Below are positions 19,648 to 30,024 of a stretch of 64,000 nucleotides of DNA, one piece after another. Location of the stretch: assembly GCF_033118175.1 (NCBI RefSeq), contig NC_083701.1:13163501-13227500 (forward strand). Reading direction: 5' to 3'. Numbering within the stretch: position 1 is the stretch's first letter; each line of letters begins with the position of its first letter. The notes beneath the pieces were generated by a model, which saw nothing but the letters and a program-made list of their open reading frames with translations, had not been told where the DNA came from and did not search any database. The stretch is from Dama dama (taxonomy: Eukaryota; Chordata; Mammalia; Artiodactyla; Cervidae). The position numbers and the translations under genes were made by a program.

Positions 19648-20031
19648 ATCTGTAATAATATCAGCGAGTCCTAAGAATTATGGCTAATAACAGAAAATGA
19701 GAAGTGAAGGAAGCTAAGTTCCAGGGGATGGTCAGAGAAGGCCTCTGTGAGAGCTGACATCTGAGCAGACACCTGAATGAAATGAGGAAATGAGCCGGGC
19801 AGGAAATACAAGGAACAGAGTCCCAGAAAAGGGAACCATAACGTGCAAACCTGAGGCCTACCTGCACTCAGGTATGTCTGGCCTATGGCACGAAGGCCAG
19901 TGTGGACAGTAGGGTCAGCAATGGGGAAAGTGGCAGAGAGGGTGCTGTGAGTCATACTAAGAATCTTGGATTTCATTCTAAGTGAGATAGGATTCCACTG
20001 GAAAGTTTGAGCAGGTGAGTGCCAGGAGTTC
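19648..20031 (-). mobile_element. LINE-2, reverse, part 2
   Basis: Reverse L2 wording includes 'cagagaaggcctctgtgaga', 'gagcagacacctgaatgaaa' and 'atcttggatttcattctaag'. Confidence 0.75.
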
Positions 20032-20044
20032 GTTTACCTTTTTA

Positions 20045-20183
20045 TTTTTTTATAGTTTTTTTTGTGTGTGTGTGTGTGTGCCTGCATGCCTGTGGCATGT
20101 GGGATTTTAGTTCCTCTACTAGGGATTGAACTCATGGCCCCTGGAAGGTGAAATCCTAACCATTGGACCACCAGGGAAATCTG
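20045..20183 (-). mobile_element. CHR-2 SINE with target duplication
   Basis: A reverse CHR-2 with 'gtgggattttagttcctcta', 'ctaaccattggaccaccagg' and a T-rich start that carries a (GT)n run. Flanks 'gtttaccttttta' (20032-20044) and 'gtttaccctttta' (20184-20196) differ by one base. Confidence 0.9.
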
Positions 20184-20196
20184 GTTTACCCTTTTA

Positions 20197-20395
20197 AAAG
20201 AATCCCCCTGGCTGTTGAGAGAAAAGGTGGGGTAGGTAGGGTAGAAACAGAAAGGCTAGGTAGGACACAGGCTTCTGCATGAATCCAAGCAGAAGGTAGT
20301 GGTGGCTTGGTCTGGACTGTCATCGGTAGAAAGTAGAGGCCTGGGATGAGTATGGAGTCTGAAGATTCCACAGGATTTGATAACGGACACACCTC
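20197..20395 (-). mobile_element. LINE-2, reverse, part 3
   Basis: Continuation of the interrupted L2: 'aaagaatccccctggctgtt' and 'gaaggtagtggtggcttggt' follow the known reverse L2 order. Confidence 0.6.
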
Positions 20396-21031
20396 CCGAT
20401 TGATTCTTAACCCTCATGAACAAGCTAGGTTTCCAAAAGCGCTTAGTCATTGCCCAAATTCAAATCTGATCTCTATGGAGGGTCACTATGTGGGTCGTAG
20501 AAAGTGGGAAAGACCCAGGTGAAACCTGCCCCCTTCCAAGCTGGCCAGGGGGCTCGTCCCTCCTGGCACAGAAGGGTCTGGACCTCTGGCATCACCCCCT
20601 CCCTCTCTATCCTCAGCCTCCCAACCACTGGCAAGAAAGATGCAAGGAGATGCAAAAGAATAAGCCACTGGCTGGAAAGACCCTTTCAAAAACAAGTTCA
20701 AAAATGTCTAGAGTCTTCTAAAAGGGCCGCCAGGGGAGACCCACACCCATTTGCATGGTCGAGTCTGGGTATTTTGGTCTTTCACTTCATGACACGACTT
20801 GGTAGTCACAGCCCCTCCTTCTTTACAAGTCAGTGTTCTCCCAGGAGCATTTTCTGTCAAAAAGAAACCACTACTGTTGCTGGTTTGAGACTGACTTTAG
20901 GGGCATTTTCATGCTCCATGAATTTCAGTGGCAACATGGTCAATGTTCTGCTTAAATACCGCAAGAGGCCTGATGGGCAGATCAAGACTTTGATAGTGGC
21001 TAATTTTTCTCTCAATTTTTCTTTCTTGACA
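20396..21031. other. Low-repeat island
   Basis: No repeat recognised. It holds a POU octamer ATTTGCAT at 20749-20756. An open frame at 20504-21085 (193 codons) ends inside the following MIR, which argues against a gene. Confidence 0.4.
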
Positions 21032-21300
21032 AACATGTGTATAGCCACTTACTATGTGTCAGGCAATGTTTTAACCACTTTATAAAACATTTAGTCATTT
21101 AATGCTCCTAACAACAATACAAGGCATGCACTGGTATTGTCCTTCATACAAAACTCAACACACTTTTAGTGAGGATTTTATCAACAAGGCCAGCAAGCCA
21201 CAGAGAAGCTGGGTGACTTGCCAGGCCATGCAGCTTGTTAGTGGCAGAGCTTAGATCAAAACCCAGAAACTCTGGCTCTACTACTTGGGTTTTTGAGCAC
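21032..21300 (-). mobile_element. MIR SINE with 60-base insertion
   Basis: A reverse MIR reads 'ccacttactatgtgtcaggc' and 'catttagtcatttaatgctc' on the left, and 'gggtgacttgccaggccatg' and 'ttagtggcagagcttagatc' on the right. About 60 unrelated bases separate them (21125-21185). Confidence 0.75.
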
Positions 21301-21395
21301 CATATGAAACTCCCTAACCCTGTGCTCTGGTGGAAATCTGTATATCCATTAGAAGAGCTTTCAGATGCAGATAAAAGACAACTCTGCTTAGAGTG

Positions 21396-21623
21396 ACCTG
21401 TGTGTGTGTATGTGTGCGCGTGCTTAGTTACTTAGTTGGGTCTAACTCTTTGCGACCCCTAGACTGTAGCTTGCCGGGCTCCTTTGTTCATGTGATTCTC
21501 TAGGCAAGAGTACCGGAATGGGTAGCCATTCCTTTCTCCAGGGGATCATCTTAACCCAGGGATCAAACCTGGGTGTCCTGCATTGCAGGAGGATTCTTCA
21601 CTGTCTGAGCCACCAGGGAAGCC
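21396..21623 (-). mobile_element. Bov-tA SINE with target duplication
   Basis: A reverse Bov-tA preceded by a short GT run. The 9-base duplication 'cttagagtg' lies at 21387-21395 and 21624-21632. Confidence 0.93.
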
Positions 21624-21632
21624 CTTAGAGTG

Positions 21633-22087
21633 GCATAAACCAGTAAGAACTGTTTTAATAAGTCCAAATGTAGTCTTCTGTCTCAGGCTGGTGGAACGAC
21701 TCAACAAGGCAATAAAAGATCCAGACTCTTTCTTTCTTTTCTGCTCCCCCGTCTCTGTCTGTTGGCTTGTCACCTCATGGTTGCAATATGGCTGCTGCAC
21801 CTCCAGGTATTGCATCCAAGATCCATGCAGAAAAAAAGATAAGAATGACCCCTCCCAGTGTGTGTGTGTGTATGTGTGCTTCGTCTCCCTAGCATGCTTC
21901 CCCTAACAAAACTAGATAACATACCTGCCATTACCATTTTTATCTGGTTTAAACCAATCTTGATTCATCTCATGAGGCTGGGATTGGGGCTTTTCTTCCT
22001 TGAGATCTGGGGCCTCCTTCTGAGGAGACCTGAGCCTATAAAGTTTCTGTGCAGTGCAGAGGCAATGGTTACTGAGGAGAAAGCAGA
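21633..22087. other. Stretch, partly an unnamed old repeat
   Basis: The sequence around the SINE ('gcagataaaagacaactctg' to the left, 'ataaaccagtaagaactgtt' to the right) may be one old repeat. A short TG tract lies at 21858-21878. Nothing else was recognised. Confidence 0.35.
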
Positions 22088-22235
22088 AAGCATTTGCCAC
22101 AGGTAATTATTACTATCCCCATTTTACAGATGGAGATTCATTGCAATTAGAAACCACAAGGTCAAGGTCACATGGCTGGCAAAATGTTTAGCCTGAGAAT
22201 ATTAATCCAGGTCCGTCTGACTCCTCATCTCATGT
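22088..22235 (-). mobile_element. MIR SINE
   Basis: A reverse MIR with 'tactatccccattttacaga', 'caaggtcaaggtcacatggc' and 'atccaggtccgtctgactcc'. Confidence 0.85.
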
Positions 22236-22284
22236 TCTTATTGTGCGGTAGTAGATTGTTGAGTGTACTCAAGACTGGTTGGTC

Positions 22285-22376
22285 ATTTGGCTTTCCACTA
22301 AGAGTTGTGGAGCCTTGAACAAGCTATTCAACTTCCTTGAGGCTCAAACTTCTTACCTCTAAATTGTTGTTCATTA
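22285..22376 (+). mobile_element. MIR SINE, part 1
   Basis: A forward MIR with 'gagccttgaacaagctattc' and 'caacttccttgaggctcaaa'. It resumes at 22595. Confidence 0.6.
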
Positions 22377-22502
22377 GGGAACTCCCCAGTGGCTCAGCAG
22401 AAAGAATCCACCTGCAATGCAGGAGCTGCAGGAGATGTGGGTTTGATCCTTGGATCGGGAAGATCCCCCGGAGGAGGGCATGGCAATCCACTGTAGTGTT
22501 TT
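22377..22502 (+). mobile_element. Bov-tA SINE, truncated
   Basis: The head and the first part of the body: 'ctccccagtggctcagcaga', 'gatccttggatcgggaagat', 'ggcatggcaatccactgtag'. The body then stops. Confidence 0.88.
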
Positions 22503-22520
22503 ATCAATCACATTTCAATA

Positions 22521-22585
22521 GTTCAGTTCAGTTCAGTTCAGTTCAGTCTCTAAGTCATATCTGACTCTTTGCGACCCCATGGACC
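22521..22585 (-). mobile_element. Very short BovB insertion, 65 bases
   Basis: Only the last 65 bases of BovB, in reverse: five GTTCA units and then 'ctctaagtcatatctgactc' to 'ccccatggac'. The 8-base duplication 'tttcaata' flanks it at 22513-22520 and 22586-22593, which makes it a complete but extremely truncated retrotransposition event. Confidence 0.85.
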
Positions 22586-22594
22586 TTTCAATAA

Positions 22595-22750
22595 ATTGTC
22601 ACTAATTTAATTGTGCCTAACCAGAGAGTAGCTGTGATGTTGAAATGAAATAATACATGTAAAGAGCCTGACAACACTTAAGCAACCAATAATTCTTGAC
22701 TTTTTTTATTGTTGTCACTATTATTGCTGATGTTGTTACCTTTGCTTGCT
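22595..22750 (+). mobile_element. MIR SINE, part 2
   Basis: The text 'gatgttgaaatgaaataata catgtaaagagcctgaca' is the 3' half of a forward MIR, separated from part 1 by two younger insertions. Confidence 0.65.
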
Positions 22751-22920
22751 ATGAGACTTCGTAGCCACAATGTACTCTATCCACTTGAACACACCACTTC
22801 CCGCTCTCAGGGAGACGTGGTAGTGGGTGGGATTGAAAGTGAGGAGAGGGTGTTTGTTACAACAGTAAGTATGCATTCCTGAGTCCTGAAGCTTGATTTG
22901 CTTGAATTTAGTGATCCAGA

Positions 22921-23119
22921 GGGGCTTCCCAGGTGGTGCTAGTGGTAAAGAACCTGCCTGCCAATGCAGGAGACATTAGAGATGTGTGCTCCATCCCTAG
23001 GTCAAGAAGATCCCCTGGAGGAGGACATGGCAACCCACTCCAGTATTCTTGTCTGGAGAATCCCACGGACAGAGGAGCCTGGTGGGCAGTTAGACATGAC
23101 TGAAGTGACTTAGCATGCA
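22921..23119 (+). mobile_element. Bov-tA SINE with small deletion
   Basis: A Bov-tA lacking the usual text between 'cctggtgggc' and 'agttagacatgactgaagtg'. Flanks 'agtgatccagag' (about 22910) and 'agtgatagagag' (about 23121) look like its target duplication. Confidence 0.93.
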
Positions 23120-23120
23120 C

Positions 23121-23514
23121 AGTGATAGAGAGTCTGGTCACTCAAAATGTTGGTCCAAAAACTGACAAAGTGTGAGTTATCTCCTAGCATTGCTTCTGCC
23201 ATGAGTAAAATGATGTTTGGCCAGAAGCACCTTGCTTTCCTTTTTTGGATCTCTATGTTTTTATTTGTGCAGTGAGGTGGTGCTTCGGTGTGTAATGAAC
23301 ATTAATCGAACACCTATTGCATGCACTATGCCATGGAGGCCTTGGAGGTGACACCAGAGGCAGATTTTGCTCTCAGGAAGCTAAGAGGTTTAAAGATCTT
23401 TTCAGCAATAAATCCTGAACACATTAATCAGAAGGTGAAATTAATAACTTCCAACCCAGAGGTTATTTTGACGGTTAACCATGTTAGTGGTATTATAACT
23501 AAAATTGCTTAATA
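23121..23514. other. Stretch, partly a possible reverse L2
   Basis: The text 'cgaacacctattgcatgcac' near 23308 resembles a reverse L2 end. Nothing else was recognised. Confidence 0.35.
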
Positions 23515-24236
23515 AATGTTCAAAATATAAAGCTTTGATAATTGCTTACAAAGCAAAAGTAGTCTTACCACATGATCCAGCAATCTTGCTTCATGAGATT
23601 TACCCAAATGGGTTAAAATTTTATGTCCACTCAAAAACTTGCACACAAATGCTTATAGCAGCTTTATTTAAAATTGCCAAACTTGGAAACAACAAAGATG
23701 TCCTTCAGTAGGTGAACTGATAATTAAACTACACTACAGCCAGACAATAGGAATTATTCAGTACTAAAAAGAAATGAGCTATCAAGCCACGAAAAGACAC
23801 GAAGGAATCTTAAACACATATTACTAAGTGAAAGAAGTCAAACAAAAGAGGCTGCATGCTGTATAATTCTAACTACGTGATGTTCTGGATAAAGCAAAAC
23901 TATGAAGAAAGTAAAAGCTAAGCGGTAGTCATGGGTCTGGGAGGATGGGGAGAGAGATTAATAGGTGAAGTACAGAGCATTTTTAGAGCATTGAAAATAT
24001 TCTATGTGAAACTGTAATGGTGGATACATAAAATTATGTGTTTGTCAAATGCACATGCAATTGCATATGCATTACAAATACAAAGAGTGATATGCAATAC
24101 ATATGCAATACAAAGAGTGAACCCTATATGTAAACCAGTCTTTAGTCCATCATAATATATCAATATTGGTACGTAAATTACAACAAATGTGCCACACTAA
24201 TACAAAATGTTAAAAATATGCAAAATTGCGGGGGAC
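23515..24236 (+). mobile_element. L1M 3' region, part 1
   Basis: Old L1M text: 'ttaccacatgatccagcaat', 'cttatagcagctttatttaa', 'actaagtgaaagaagtcaaa' and 'gtaatggtggatacataaaa'. It is interrupted by BovB and ends at about 24965. Confidence 0.82.
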
Positions 24237-24893
24237 TAGCATCTGTTCCCATCACTTCATGGGAAATAGATGGGGAAACAGTGGAAGCAGTGTCAGACTT
24301 TATTTTGGGGGAGCTCCAAAATCACTGCAGATGGTGACTGCAGCCATGAAATTAAAAGACATTTACTCCTTGGAAGGAAAGTTATGACCAACCTAGATAG
24401 TATATTAAAAAGCAGAGACATTGCCAACAAAGGTCCATCTAGTCAAGGCTATGGTTTTTCCAGTGGTCATGTATGGATGTGAGAGTTGGACTATGAACAA
24501 AGCTGAGCACTGAAAAATTGATGCTTTTGAACTGTGGTGTTGGAGAAGACTCTTGAGAGTCCCTTGGATTACAAGGAAATCCAACCAGTCCATCCTAAAG
24601 GAGATCACTCCTGGGTGTTCATTGGAAGGACTGATGCTGAAGCTGAAACTCCAATAATTTGGCCACCCGATGTGAAGAGTTGACTCATTGGAAAAGACCC
24701 TGATGCTGGGAGGGATTGGGGGCAGGAGGAGAAGGGGACGACAGAGGATGAGATGGCTGGATGGCATCACCGACTTGATGGACATGAGTTTGAGTAAACT
24801 CCGGGAGTTGGTGATGGACAGGGGGGCCTGGCGTGCTGCGATTCATGGGGTCGCAAAGAGTCAGACATGACTGAGCAACTGAACTGAACTGAA
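24237..24893 (+). mobile_element. BovB LINE, 5'-truncated
   Basis: Starts at 'ctagcatctgttcccatcac' and follows BovB through the C-terminal coding part to the (ACTGA)n tail. The frame is broken in several places and the RT catalytic box is missing. The host is an L1M 3' end. Confidence 0.95.
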
Positions 24894-24965
24894 TTGAGTA
24901 AATGGGAGCTCTCTGTAGTTTCTTGTAAACCTAAAATTTCTCTAACAGTCTAGTTTTTAAATTAT
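24894..24965 (+). mobile_element. L1M 3' end, part 2
   Basis: The text 'gggagctctctgtagtttct tgtaaacctaaaatttctct' is the usual last part of the same L1M 3' UTR. It proves that the BovB landed inside it. Confidence 0.75.
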
Positions 24966-25395
24966 AGATATAGATAGATTTTGACATTTGTATCTTTTAA
25001 TTCAGTGATTTTACTTCTGAGAATCTCTTGAAATGTAGGGCATAGCAGAAGGAAAATTTCATTCACAGAAAGGAAAATGGAAGCAATATATAGTTACCAA
25101 TAACCACGTGGACAAAAGCAAATTAGAAAGTTGTAGCAGAAAAGATTGTGAAATAACATGAACAATGCTTGCAGAAAAAGGCAAATGGAAAAAAAAAAAC
25201 AACAACAACAACAAATGGAATGCTCCTAAAGATAACCACTATGGAAAAACTTGGCGTAAAACACCACTGATGGCTTATAGTACATTGATAATGATAATTG
25301 CTACTGTGCTACCAAAGATCATGATGGTACAGTTAGCTTTTTTAGTCTCTGCCCAATTTCTTATGAGATTTTGATATTATTTTCTTTAAAAAAAA
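24966..25395 (+). mobile_element. Possible further L1M fragment
   Basis: AT-rich text with 'acttctgagaatctcttgaa' and 'gtgaaataacatgaacaatg' recalls L1ME 3' regions. It also holds an (AAC)n tract at about 25198-25215. Confidence 0.35.
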
Positions 25396-27344
25396 AAAAA
25401 GGTCTATGAATCTTCTAACTAGGAAAAGATAAGACAGAAACAGGTGGCAATGCCAGTCACCTAATAACTATAGCACCATCTCCGCCTTCCTGCCATTTCC
25501 TAGGAGCTTACTGCCTCTGCAAGCCACTGTTCTTGGTACTCTAATACGCTGTAACTCATCTGGATAACTCACTGAAAGTCACAGAGCTGCACTGGCAAGT
25601 TGTGTACATGGAACCAAATCAATTACCATCTGAAGCTCAGGCTTAGTCAAAAGATACTATTGAGAACAAGAATCAGTAGTTACCCTAGGCATACAAAGAT
25701 AGATGAGAAACAGAAATTCAGAGACCAAGAGAGGCGGTGAAGAATTTACTCACTCACCCAACTCAGCAAGCCTGTATTTACTGGGGATGTACTTACGAAT
25801 AAAATGAAACCTCTGACTTTCAGAATTCCTAATCTAGTCTCCCCAGAATCCTATATTCTGGTGTGTAGAAAGACAGGTTATCTGAGCAAAAAAAGGTTGG
25901 ACTAGGAGGCATAAACTGGAACTCTTCTAGCAGCCCTCAGCATGTGGTCACCTTGAGTTTCCCCCACTGTCCAATGCATTGCAGAGCCTGGAAGGCAGGA
26001 AGAAACCCCACAAACCACAAGATGATAACTGCCCCCCACCACACCCCCATGCGACTTCACTGAAGCTGAATTTGGTTTCTGGTTCTACTTCCCACCCTGG
26101 CCCCACACAACATCAAGCATTTCAGATCGAGGATATGTGAATCATATGTCAGACTGACTCATGTCCTCAAGTTTCCAGGTTGGGAACTTACAACACTATC
26201 AATAGGTTAAAGGAGGGTCAAATTAAGAAGAGACACTATAACTTGCTCTGCATTTCTCTGCAATGATGTAAAATAGATTCACTCCTATTTCATCCAAACA
26301 CAGTGGCAGGGCATGGAGGCAGTTTGGGAGAACTGCGTGGTGGGCAGCTGTTGAAAAATTTGCAGTGTGCTATGGTAAATGGAAATGATTCATTATTCTT
26401 TTTTTTTTTTTAAACTGGTTTAAGATATGTACCATATTAATGATGTTCTTTCCATTCATTGTGCTCTTCCTTTTATTTTGGTTCATGTGGAAAATGTTTA
26501 TGGTAGGCTTTTGGAAGCTCGGTGACAAATTCAGAGCCTATAAAGTCCACGCTCTTCCATTTAAGAAAGGGAAAAGGGAAGGAAGGTAACGAGGGTTGAG
26601 CACCTGAGTGAAGTCTTCTCAGAGAAAACCCAAGAGGGCAGGAAGCAGAGGTGTACAGGTGAAGTCACCGACCCCAGGGGCTCTCAGAAGAGCATCAGAC
26701 TGGCCTCTCTCGCACAGAGACCTGCTCAATCAGGGAGCACTTAGCCCGAGGGGTGTTCATAAACAGAAGCTCACAGAAGGGGTGCAAAAGCATTCTGGGA
26801 ACAGGAAAACCAACCCTCCCGAGAACTTGTGGGCTCAGCTCCCATTCAGCTTTCACACCCATTCACCTGACCTTTCACCTGCAGAAGCCCTGTTCTCTCC
26901 AGACCAACATGTAATGCCAACACAAGAGGCCAGACCTCTGGCCCCACGTGAGAAACCTTACTGAGACCCCCAGGGAAGTATGCCCGAGGGTGATTCAGCC
27001 CCTGTGACCACTGTGGCATCTCCAAGTAGGGTAACACACACACTATCAAGCTAGCCTTGGGTTTCAGGGGGAAACTCTACCAATGAATCATGGCAGCTCA
27101 GAACCTTCTGGGGGCCCCCCTGGGAACCCACTGAAAGATGATGCGTCACCAGGGGCCAGGGCAGTTGCACGATTCTCATGTGAAGTGAGCCCACTGCATG
27201 AGTTTTGGTGGTCTCTTAGGATGTCTCATCAGTTCGCGAGATGACCTATCTGCAGGTGATAGGGCTCAGAAATGTCAGGTCAAACATTCTCAAGTCAGTG
27301 TGGTTTTCAACTTTTTGTCAAGTGGATACCTAGCTAACTTGGAC
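25396..27344. other. Long low-repeat interval
   Basis: About 1.95 kb with no confident repeat except weak MIR-like text near 25500-25660 and a T-run at 26400. The frame at 26608-26964 (118 codons) has no recognised domain. This is the longest repeat-poor interval in the window. Confidence 0.4.
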
Positions 27345-27470
27345 TCATACTATCAACAGATGGAAACTCAGAGAAGGTGAGGGACTTGTCCAAGGACACA
27401 CAGCTGTAACTTAGACAAACCTGGAGGTGGAACTCTGGGGTCCATAGTCCCCTTGCCCAACACCAACCTG
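27345..27470 (-). mobile_element. MIR-like fragment
   Basis: The text 'acagatggaaactcagagaa ggtgagggacttgtccaagg acacacagctg' is a reverse MIR core. Confidence 0.6.
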
Positions 27471-27794
27471 GCTTGATTAGAATGAAAAGACCACACAAAG
27501 CAAAGGAAACAAACACATACACTTTAATTGGATAATAAAGTAACAAGAAAGAAGAGTAAGACCCAAAGGCGATACATTCTTGGACAATCACAGACTGTTT
27601 GTGACATTTAAGGGCTCTGGAACAGATCTCTATTTTAAAATTTTATACTATCTTTAAATTAAAATATAATAAAATCTAGTTAATTAAAACGAGCATTTAA
27701 ATATAGTTTTAAATATCCCCTTTCCCACTCTGACACAAAACAGCATGTAAGCTAATATATTCTTTATGTCCATCTGGTGGCACTGTCTAAACTC
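27471..27794. other. AT-rich stretch without recognised features
   Basis: AT-rich sequence ('ttaaaatataataaaatcta') without a named repeat. Confidence 0.4.
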
Positions 27795-27945
27795 CGTTAT
27801 TCAGACTCTAAGAGCTGAAAGACACTCACTGAGCCCACTATACAGATGAGAAAAGTAAGGTACAGTGAGAGGAAATGACCTGCCCAAGGGAACTCAAGCA
27901 GCTCAGGGCAGAGGCGACACTGGCTCTAACATCACCTCCTATCCA
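27795..27945 (-). mobile_element. MIR-like fragment
   Basis: The text 'ctatacagatgagaaaagta' and 'gacctgcccaagggaactca' fits a reverse MIR or MIR3. Confidence 0.5.
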
Positions 27946-28360
27946 GTCCTGTGGAATTCTGAGGGCCAAATGCACTTCCCGAGCTTCTACGGACACAGAC
28001 GTTCAGTTTCCTCTGGCAATCCTTAGCATCTCACGTGATTCTGTCCACAGGTCTGGCATAATCTCAGAGGCAGGTGGCTGATTCTCTTGAAATGTGTTGT
28101 AGCTACCAAGAGACAGGAGTGAACATGGTTAGTCTGTCAATGTGTATGGGAGAAGGGACCCTGAACAGCAATGAGCATGAAAGCAGATAATGAGCGTATT
28201 CTCTTGGCCCAAATAAAAGGTATTATATCGACACAAATGTAATAAAACTATGGAGCAAGTGCCAAGAATAAGGTAGTTGACATGGACAGCACTCCTTGAT
28301 ACATGGCTGAGTAGGAGAAAGCAAGCTGAAAAAAAAATCTGTTTATCAAAAACAGTACTC
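27946..28360. other. Stretch without recognised features
   Basis: No repeat or gene recognised. Confidence 0.4.
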
Positions 28361-28411
28361 GTGTGTGTGTGTGTGTGTGTGTGTGCGTGCCTGTGTGTGC
28401 ATGCGTGTGTA
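28361..28411. repeat. (GT)n microsatellite, imperfect
   Basis: GT units with GC and CA interruptions at the right end (gtgcgtgcctgtgtgtgcat). Confidence 0.95.
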
Positions 28412-28649
28412 AATGCACTGGAAAGCTCTGCAAGGATGTGTTCCAAACTGATAACCTAAGCAGAGAGGAGGCAGAAACAAGAATTAGGGCTGTGATCAAG
28501 AAAAAACATTAGCCTTATCTGGACAGCCTTTTTGTCCCAAGCTAAAAAACATTCAGTTACTATTTATGTAATAAGTGATTGATTTGAAAAAAAAAAGAGA
28601 GAGAGAGAAATGGAAATAGAATAGTATTCATTCATCTACCATCTGTTCA

Positions 28650-28866
28650 GGCTTCCCCAGTGGCTCAGCAGTAAAGAATCTGCCTGCCAATGTAGAAGCT
28701 GCAGGAGACCTGGGTTCCATCCCTGGGTTGGGAAGATCCCCTGGAGGAGGGCATGGCAACCCACTCCAGTATTCTTGCCTGGAGAATGCCATGGACAGAG
28801 GAGCCTGGCAGTCTACAGTCCATAGGGTCAAAAAGAGTCGGACATGACTGAAGCGAATCAGCACGT
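28650..28866 (+). mobile_element. Bov-tA SINE with target duplication
   Basis: A full Bov-tA. The 10-base duplication 'catctgttca' lies at about 28640-28649 and 28867-28876. It is inserted in a reverse L2. Confidence 0.95.
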
Positions 28867-28965
28867 CATCTGTTCACTCAATTCTCTGAACGGCAACTCT
28901 GTGCCAGGAACAGAACAAAATGAAAAACACAGCCCCTGCCCACGAGGCGCTTACACTGTAACGGG
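28867..28965 (-). mobile_element. LINE-2 fragment, reverse
   Basis: The text 'ctctgtgccaggaacagaac' and 'cctgcccacgaggcgcttac' is the reverse L2 end. Its first bases (attcattcat, about 28625) lie on the other side of the Bov-tA. Confidence 0.6.
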
Positions 28966-29202
28966 TGAAGGGGGAGGTCTGCCTGCTTGGTGTACATATT
29001 CAGGGATGCTCTTTGTGCTCTGGTGAAAGAAGGAAACAGAGCAGAGTGGGGAAATAAAGTGATTTCCATGTTTCAAGGCAGATCCAGCAGCTAAAGCAAA
29101 GTCCTCAAGTAAATTTTACCAAGACCTGCCATCTTAGAGCTAAACAATCAGGACAACACATTGCAAATGGACAAAGTTTTGGTAACGGTAAAGGAATCTC
29201 AG

Positions 29203-29327
29203 CTGTCTTTTTCACTTCTTGGCCACACCCCATGGGATGCGGGATCTGAGTGCCTAACCAGGGACGGAACCTTCATCCTCTGCACTGGAAGGCAGAGTCT
29301 TAATCACTGGGTCACTGGGGAAGTCCC
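29203..29327 (-). mobile_element. CHR-2 SINE
   Basis: A reverse CHR-2 with 'cttggccacaccccatggga', 'cttaatcactgggtcactgg' and the complement of 'gggacttcc' at the right. Possible short flanks are 'ctcagctg' and 'ctcaactg'. Confidence 0.85.
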
Positions 29328-29789
29328 TCAACTGAATTCACAAAGGAATATGACAGCACCAAGGACAGTTTGCAGTTACCCCCAAATTTAACCTTCACGG
29401 AGGAAGATGGCTCAGAAGCCTTTTAAAGGCACTGAGTCTTTGGCTGTCTTTATCAGTACATATGGTCTACTCTGCTCGACTAAAGCATCGCTTCGCTCTC
29501 CCATTCGCCAGAATTGCTGTTTTGATTTGAACCTCCAAAAATAACTCATGAGAAGCCTGCTGTGTGAGAGGAAGATGGTTGCACATAGCTCCAGGGAGGA
29601 AAGGAGAAAGCGTTTGATCTGAATCACCTAAGAGCTGAAATTGAGTGCAAACATCTCCTGTAGCAACTGCTATATAATTAGCCATCCTTATGGAATCCTT
29701 TCAAAACCAAGGCAGTTCAACAAGGAAGTTTAATTGGAAAGAAAACCAGACCAACTATTCTGTCAAAACCACATTAAATGAGGATAGTT
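29328..29789. other. Low-repeat island
   Basis: About 460 bases bounded by SINEs with no repeat recognised. Even base composition and several CpG sites around 29475-29515 make it a reasonable place to look for conserved non-coding sequence. Confidence 0.4.
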
Positions 29790-29800
29790 CAGCAGTGACC

Positions 29801-30013
29801 ATGGGCTTCCCAAGTGGTTCAGATGATAAAGAATACATCTGCCAATGCAGGAGACAGGGGTTCAATCCCTGGGTCGGGAAGATCCCCTGGAGAAGGAAGT
29901 GGCAACCTACTCCAGTATTCTTGCCTGGAGAATCCCATGGACTGAGCTTGGTGGGTTACAGTCCATGGGGTCACAAAGAGTCAGACACGACTGAGCGACT
30001 AAGCACGCATGCA
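29801..30013 (+). mobile_element. Bov-tA SINE with target duplication
   Basis: A full Bov-tA. Flanks 'cagcagtgacc' (29790-29800) and 'cagcaatgacc' (30014-30024) differ by one base. Confidence 0.95.
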
Positions 30014-30024
30014 CAGCAATGACC

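Noticed and set aside
20504..21085. 193-codon plus-strand frame
   Set aside because: Its last residues are translated MIR sequence, no domain is visible, and overlapping frames exist on both strands.
26540..26550. 'cctataaagtc' as a TATA box
   Set aside because: It is a single motif without supporting CCAAT, initiator or splice-donor context.
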